This document shows, piece after piece, positions 24,813-28,826 of a DNA stretch of 28,826 nt. Where the stretch lies: positions 1 to 28,826 of the forward strand of contig CAKQBK010000029.1 in the NCBI GenBank assembly GCA_934216155.1, in the 5' to 3' direction. This DNA is from an uncultured Dialister sp. (GTDB lineage Bacteria > Bacillota > Negativicutes > Veillonellales > Dialisteraceae). Below the pieces are notes generated by a model. The model searched no databases. It was not told the DNA's origin and worked only from the letters and a program-made list of their open reading frames with translations. Every line of letters begins with the position of its first letter. Positions within the stretch are counted from its first letter, which is position 1. The position numbers were made by a program, and so were the translations under genes.

Positions 24813-25043
24813 ATGAGGAATTAGAAATTAGGAATGAGGAATGGTGGAAGGGGCGCACAATTCATAAAGCGCCCCAATACCCTTTTTTATATAGGGCCGT
24901 ATTTGTAAGTTGTTTACTGCTAACAGGTTATATATCGGCGAGCATATAGAAACGGACTCTGTGTGACATGAAACTATCCGTATAAGAGTAATTCGATGCG
25001 CTCGCCGGCCACCACTCCTCACTCCTAATTCCTCACTCCTCAC
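24813..25043. repeat. Family B element
   Basis: 231 bp between convergent cstA and nrdG. The arms are ATGAGGAATTAGAAATTAGG and on (24813-24847) and ACCACTCCTCACTCC...CCTCAC (25011-25043). Hairpin A is GGGGCGC...GCGCCCC (24850-24876); hairpin B is CGGCGAGC...GCTCGCCGG (24937-25009), with ATATAGAAACGGACTC inside. It could help end nrdG transcription, which otherwise has no simple terminator. Confidence 0.8.
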
Positions 25044-25083
25044 TTAAATATAAAGGGCAAGGCATTTTGTGAGTCAATTGGAA

Positions 25084-25638
25084 TCAAATCTTTGAGTTTG
25101 GAGACATGCTGGTATCGCCTGGATTCCAGGGAATGATTTTTCCGGCGGCGAGGCTTTTCTGTACGTCAATGGTACGCTGGTTGGAGGAGCCTTTGAAGAG
25201 CAGGGTCACGTCTTTTTTATCCAGCATAAATTCGCCATCCACCAGGACGTCAATGCGTTTCAACAGTTCCATGGTTTCTGGCATTACTTTGGCAAAATGG
25301 CCCAGCAAATCCCGATCAAAAAGGTAGCCAGTGAAGCACCACAGGGTTTTCTTCGGGTACAGTTCTTTGAAGCGAGTCACCAGCGAAAGGAGGCCTTTCT
25401 GATTGACCGGTTCCATCGGTTCGCCTCCTAAGAGGGTGATGCCTTCATAAAATTCCTGGCCCACTTCTTTCAGAATATAATCTTCCACGTCTTTGGTGAA
25501 AGGCTTTCCGTATTTGAAATCCCACGTTTCTGGGTTGAAACAGCCCTTGCAATGGTGAGTACAGCCCGATACGAAAAGAGAAAAACGAATGCCCGGGCCA
25601 TTGGCGATATCGTATTCTTTATAATTGGCATAGTTCAT
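25084..25638 (-). CDS. nrdG: Anaerobic ribonucleotide reductase activating protein
   Basis: Radical SAM enzyme that installs the glycyl radical on NrdD. 184 residues with SGCTHHCKGCFN, the CxxxCxxC cluster motif (C26, C30, C33), right after GPGIRFSLFV as in all NrdG proteins; LLGGEPME (69-76) is the SAM-binding GGE motif. The NrdG-only length indicates the small single-domain form. The ribosome site is modest (AAGGAA about 11 bases before the ATG). It lies downstream of nrdD but is separated by a family B element and the nrdD terminator, so it probably has its own or a read-through promoter. Confidence 0.94.
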   Translation of the reverse strand: MNYANYKEYDIANGPGIRFSLFVSGCTHHCKGCFNPETWDFKYGKPFTKDVEDYILKEVGQEFYEGITLLGGEPMEPVNQKGLLSLVTRFKELYPKKTLWCFTGYLFDRDLLGHFAKVMPETMELLKRIDVLVDGEFMLDKKDVTLLFKGSSNQRTIDVQKSLAAGKIIPWNPGDTSMSPNSKI

Positions 25639-25689
25639 GGTAGCGGTATTTCCTTATAGATAACATAGTGATGAAGTGATTCTTTTATA

Positions 25690-25947
25690 GTGAGGAGTTA
25701 GGAATGAGGAGTGAGGAGTGAAGGCCGGCGAGCACCTCGAATTACTCTTATACAGATACATTCATGGATATCCGAGTTCATTTTTATAGGCTCGCCGATT
25801 TTAGTTAGCTGTTAGTAGTTGGCAGTAGGCTGTATAAAGATTCAGTTAACAGTTAACTACCTACTTTTATAAAAAGGGGTATTGGGGCGCTTCCAAATTT
25901 TATGCGCCCCTTCCATCACTCCTCACTCCTAATTCCTCACTCCTCAC
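25690..25947. repeat. Family B element between nrdD and nrdG
   Basis: 258 bp, same orientation as the parS-bearing copy. The arms are 25690-25722 and about 25915-25947. Hairpin B is GCCGGCGAGCACC...GGCTCGCCG (25723-25798). Where the sister copy has parS, this one has another palindromic insert, GTTAGCTGTTAGTAGTTGGC facing GTTAACAGTTAAC (25804-25870). Hairpin A is GGGGCGC...GCGCCCC (25884-25910). Confidence 0.8.
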
Positions 25948-25950
25948 TGA

Positions 25951-25985
25951 AATTAAAAAAGCGGCACAGGGCCGCTTTTTTAATT
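25951..25985. terminator. Terminator of nrdD
   Basis: A perfect 15-bp stem, AATTAAAAAAGCGGC (25951-25965) with GCCGCTTTTTTAATT (25971-25985), loop ACAGG. Six Ts on either strand, 14 bases from the nrdD stop. Confidence 0.93.
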
Positions 25986-25998
25986 GGCGGAAATGCGA

Positions 25999-28209
25999 TT
26001 ATAGGTGTAACACTCGATCCTTAATTTCCTGTGTGCGTCCCTGATTCCAGAACTGGGTTCCGATGTAGCCGCAGGTTCTTCTTGCGACGCTCATTTTGTG
26101 CTGGTCTCGGTTGCCGCAGTTCGGGCATTCCCAGACCAGTTTGCCGCTTTCGTCTTCTACGATTTTGATTTCGCCATCGTAGCCGCAGACCATGCAGTAA
26201 TCGCTCTTGGTATTCAGTTCGGCGTACATGATATTTTCATAAATATATTTCATGACTGTCAGAACCGCCGGGATATTGGTCTGCATGTTCGGCACTTCGA
26301 TGTAGGAAATAGCACCGCCAGGGGAGAGTTTCTGGAAGTCCGATTCAAATTTCAGTTTATGGAAGGCATCGATTTTTTCAGCTACGTGGACGTGGTAGCT
26401 GTTGGTGATGTAATTCTTGTCGGTCACACCTGGAATGATACCAAACCGTTTCTGCAGGCATTTGGAGAACTTGTAGGTGGTGGATTCCATAGGGGTACCA
26501 TAGACGGAGTAGGAAATATTTTCCTTGGCTCTCCATTCGCTACATTTGTCATTCAATTTCTGCATTACCGCCATAGCAAACTTGCGGCCTTCTTCGGTGG
26601 TATGAGATACGCCAAGCATGCGGACGCACATTTCATAAAGGCCTGCATAGCCCAGGGAAATGGTGCTGTAGTTGTTGAAAAGCAGTTTATCGATGGTTTC
26701 TCCTTTTTTCAGACGCGCTAAAGCACCGTACTGCCACAGAATAGGAGCCACGTCGGACACGGTGCCCAGGAGGCGTTCATGACGGCAGCGAAGAGCTCTG
26801 TGACAGAGTTCCAGACGATCTTCTAGGATATTCCAGAATTTATCCATGTCGCCGTTAGAAGAGCAAGCTACGTCTACCAGGTTGATGGTGACTACGCCCT
26901 GGTTGAAACGACCGTAATATTTGTGCTTGCCATTCTTGCCCAATCCTTCTGTATCAGGGGTGAGGAAGCTGCGGCAGCCCATGCAAGGGTAAACGTCGCC
27001 ATTTTTCATTTCTTTCATGATTTTGGCGGAAATATAGTCCGGTACCATCCGCTTGGCGGTACATTCTGCAGCCAGTTTGGTCAGGTAATAATAAGGGGAA
27101 TCTTCATGAATGTTATCTTCATCGAGAACGTAGATGAGTTTCGGGAAAGCGGGGGTAATCCAGACGCCTTTTTCGTTCTTGACGCCTTGCATTCTCTGTT
27201 TCAGTACTTCTTCGATGATCATAGCCAGGTCTTTTCTGGTCTGACCGTCAGCCACTTCATCCAGGTACATGAACATGGTAACAAATGGAGCCTGTCCATT
27301 ACAGGTCATGAGGGTGATGAGCTGGTACTGAATGGTCTGAATGCCGGACTTCACTTCTTCCCGGAGACGCCGTTCTGCAATCTTATGAATGATTTCTTCA
27401 TCCATGGATTCGCCAGTTTCTTTTCGTTCGGCGATGACTTCTTTGATGATTTTCTGGCGGCTAATATCTACAAAGGGGGCCAAATGCGCCAATGTGAAAG
27501 ACTGTCCGCCGTACTGGTTGGAGGCCACCTGGGCCACAATCTGGGTGGTTACGTTGCAGGCCGTGAAGAAGGAATGAGGCTTTTCAATCATGGTCTGGCT
27601 GATAACCGTGCCATTCTGCAGCATATCTTCCAGGTTAATCAAATCGCAATTGTGTTCTCTCTGGGCGAAATAATCTGCATCATGGAAGTGAATGATGCCC
27701 TGTTCATGGGCTTTCACGATTTCTTCCGGCAGCAGCAGACGCTTGGTCAGGTCCTTGGATACTTCGCCAGCCATGTAGTCACGCTGGGTGGAATTGATAA
27801 CTGGGTTTTTATTGGAATTTTCCTGTTTAACTTCTTCATTGTTCAAGTCAATGAGGGACAAAATGCCATCGTCGGTGGTGTTGCTCTTTCTGGAAATTTC
27901 GCGTTTGTAACGGTAACGCACATATTTCTGGGCCACTTCGTAACCACGCATTTCCATAATACCCGTTTCTACCATGTCCTGGATGTCTTCTACATTGCAG
28001 GCATGAGAATAGGCCGCAATTTTCTTGGCAATGTTGTCTGCTACGGCTTTGATTTGAAATTCACTCATGCGATGAATGCCTTCCACTTCCTGGTTGGCCT
28101 TTTCGATGGCATTTACAATTTTGGAAATATCAAAAGGAACTTCCTGTCCGTTTCTTTTGATCACATTCGTTTTTACGTGGATATTCATCAAAATCTCGCG
28201 GTTGTCCAT
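25999..28209 (-). CDS. nrdD: Anaerobic ribonucleoside-triphosphate reductase (class III)
   Basis: Makes deoxyribonucleotides without oxygen, using a glycyl radical. 736 residues from the ATG at 28209, chosen because GGGAGAGTGG precedes it; a longer frame from 28230 has no ribosome site. Domains: an ATP cone (about 12-100, KRNGQEVPFDISKIVNAIEKA) for allosteric control, the catalytic barrel with PHSFFTACNVTTQIVAQV and PCMGCRSFLTPD, a Zn site (CMVCGYDGE and CPNCG near the end), and the glycyl radical loop RRTCGYIG about 20 residues from the C-terminus. NrdR-like boxes upstream indicate repressor control with nrdG in the same pathway. Confidence 0.97.
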   Translation of the reverse strand: MDNREILMNIHVKTNVIKRNGQEVPFDISKIVNAIEKANQEVEGIHRMSEFQIKAVADNIAKKIAAYSHACNVEDIQDMVETGIMEMRGYEVAQKYVRYRYKREISRKSNTTDDGILSLIDLNNEEVKQENSNKNPVINSTQRDYMAGEVSKDLTKRLLLPEEIVKAHEQGIIHFHDADYFAQREHNCDLINLEDMLQNGTVISQTMIEKPHSFFTACNVTTQIVAQVASNQYGGQSFTLAHLAPFVDISRQKIIKEVIAERKETGESMDEEIIHKIAERRLREEVKSGIQTIQYQLITLMTCNGQAPFVTMFMYLDEVADGQTRKDLAMIIEEVLKQRMQGVKNEKGVWITPAFPKLIYVLDEDNIHEDSPYYYLTKLAAECTAKRMVPDYISAKIMKEMKNGDVYPCMGCRSFLTPDTEGLGKNGKHKYYGRFNQGVVTINLVDVACSSNGDMDKFWNILEDRLELCHRALRCRHERLLGTVSDVAPILWQYGALARLKKGETIDKLLFNNYSTISLGYAGLYEMCVRMLGVSHTTEEGRKFAMAVMQKLNDKCSEWRAKENISYSVYGTPMESTTYKFSKCLQKRFGIIPGVTDKNYITNSYHVHVAEKIDAFHKLKFESDFQKLSPGGAISYIEVPNMQTNIPAVLTVMKYIYENIMYAELNTKSDYCMVCGYDGEIKIVEDESGKLVWECPNCGNRDQHKMSVARRTCGYIGTQFWNQGRTQEIKDRVLHL

Positions 28210-28262
28210 TTTTTCCACTCTCCCATACAAATCTTTTCGTCTTATTTTTGGTGTGTATCACA

Positions 28263-28271
28263 AGTATAGCA
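28263..28271 (-). promoter_or_regulatory. Possible nrdD promoter (extended -10)
   Basis: Minus-strand TGC-TATACT, hexamer at 28263-28268, would start transcription about 28256 and give a leader near 47 nt. No good -35. A promoter farther up, overlapping the NrdR boxes, is also possible; I could not decide. A TTCTCC/GGAGAA hairpin lies between at 28286-28311. Confidence 0.35.
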
Positions 28272-28357
28272 AAGAAAATTTTAACTTCTCCGCCTTGTTG
28301 GAAAGGAGAACAATCTAAACTGGATTTCCTCCTAGTTGTAGTTCTTATATGCAGGAT

Positions 28358-28405
28358 ATACTAAATATTGATATCTTACATAAATATAGGCACAATATCT
28401 TGTGC
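28358..28405. promoter_or_regulatory. Pair of NrdR-box-like sites
   Basis: Box 1, GCACAATATCTTGTGC (28390-28405), matches the NrdR consensus ACACWATATATWGTGT at about 13 of 16 positions and is a clean palindrome. Box 2, ATACTAAATATTGATA (28358-28373), is weaker (about 11 of 16) but keeps the C-W-A-x-A-T-A-T-W-G core. Their starts are 32 bp apart, three helical turns, the phasing typical of NrdR site pairs. NrdR represses ribonucleotide reductase genes when dATP is high; nrdR itself is not in the window. Confidence 0.7.
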
Positions 28406-28640
28406 CGGATATAATCATACAACAAGTGGCCGGAAAAGGGAATAGGGGAAAATCTTTTCTCTTTGCTGCCAAAAACGCGGATAAGTCCCATCCTACAAGG
28501 GTTTTGTGATGTTCATGCTCTTTATAGGGGATTATTGAAAATGTTTATATCGTCATATCAAGAAAATATGACTTGATTTCTGGAAAGTTGGTGACTAGTG
28601 ACTGGTGACTAGGGACTGGGGATTAGGATTCTGTCGCGAA
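28406..28640. other. Gene-free stretch upstream of nrdD
   Basis: No reading frame of note. It holds a CATAT...ATATG hairpin (28554-28570) and, at 28589-28622, family D words (GGTGACTAGTGACTGGTGAC) followed by GGGATTAGGA. Otherwise featureless. Confidence 0.5.
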
Positions 28641-28826
28641 GGTTTGGCTAATGGAGCAGGGAGATGTGGCGTGTATCAAAAGGTTCTCGTGCGGAGGAAA
28701 TCGTTAGATTTCTAATCGCACGAGAACCCTTAGAACCCTTAGAACCCTTAGAACCCTTAGAACCCTTAGAACCCTTAGAACCCTTAGAACCCTTAGAACC
28801 CTTAGAACCCTTAGAACCCTTAGAAC
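28640..28826. repeat. Hairpin followed by a 9-bp tandem array, running off the window
   Basis: GGTTCTCGTGCG (28682-28693) faces CGCACGAGAACC (28717-28728). From 28724 the unit GAACCCTTA is repeated 11 times without error to 28822 and continues at the window end (GAAC). The 45-bp flank and hairpin are about 90% identical by eye to 16115-16200, but the array unit differs by one base. Confidence 0.92.

Noticed and set aside
23053..24858. 601-codon antisense frame across cstA
   Set aside because: His/Ser/Gln-rich shadow of cstA, running into the terminator and repeat.
26923..28269. 448-codon plus-strand frame across nrdD
   Set aside because: Shadow of nrdD; nrdD has all catalytic motifs on minus.
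28724..28826. CRISPR array or telomere-like repeat
   Set aside because: The 9-bp units have no spacers and no cas genes; resemblance to CCCTAA telomere repeats is chance given the 9-nt period and internal chromosome context.

Overview
The window looks like chromosomal DNA of an anaerobic, low-to-mid GC Firmicute with Gram-positive-type signals (strong AGGAGG ribosome binding sites, TATAAT and extended TGnTATAAT promoters, TTG starts). The wecA-wecB-atp gene order, the oxygen-sensitive ribonucleotide reductase and the AtpZ-AtpI pair fit the Negativicutes (Veillonellaceae, perhaps Dialister-like). This placement is from memory of gene order and style, not from a search.

Layout. 1-2390: a gene-free stretch packed with palindromic repeats and at least one folded RNA candidate (1057-1241). 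2391-4945: wecA/tagO and wecB, the first steps of an undecaprenyl-linked cell-surface glycan, with a 230-bp palindromic element between them. 5031-12167: a complete F-type ATP synthase operon (atpZ, atpI, atpB, E, F, H, A, G, D, C) with its own extended -10 promoter and a 21-bp terminator stem. 12683-13201: nitroreductase. 13474-13774: a predicted type I toxin-antitoxin locus, missed by ordinary gene calling (23-residue holin-like peptide, convergent antisense RNA). 13816-15937: divergent EamA transporter and LysR regulator. 16394-17852: an unknown secreted protein and a flavin reductase-like protein. 18105-20094: lrgA-lrgB and a cytidylate-kinase-like protein, with a perfect parS site between them. 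20345-20535: an orphan minus-strand small RNA candidate with an operator-like palindrome at its start. 21044-22720: thioredoxin and an unknown protein. 23011-24756: CstA transporter. 25084-28209: nrdG and nrdD, with two NrdR-like boxes upstream.

The most unusual property is the intergenic DNA. Nearly every gap is built from a few families of self-complementary repeats, named here A-H: A, arms with 9-nt periodicity around a GCACATTCG/CGCTAGCG core; B, long elements bounded by GTGAGGAGTTAGGA arms with two internal hairpins; C, about 185 bp with AAGGTTATTATTCTACT ends; D, GTGACTCGTGACTGGTGACT arms; E, GGTTTAAGGTTT arms; F, CACTAGCGG plus G/C-run elements; G and H, rarer palindromes. They nest in each other, supply the stop codons of two genes, carry the parS site, and in two places end in homogenised 9-bp tandem arrays. 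No transposase, tRNA, rRNA or CRISPR array was seen.
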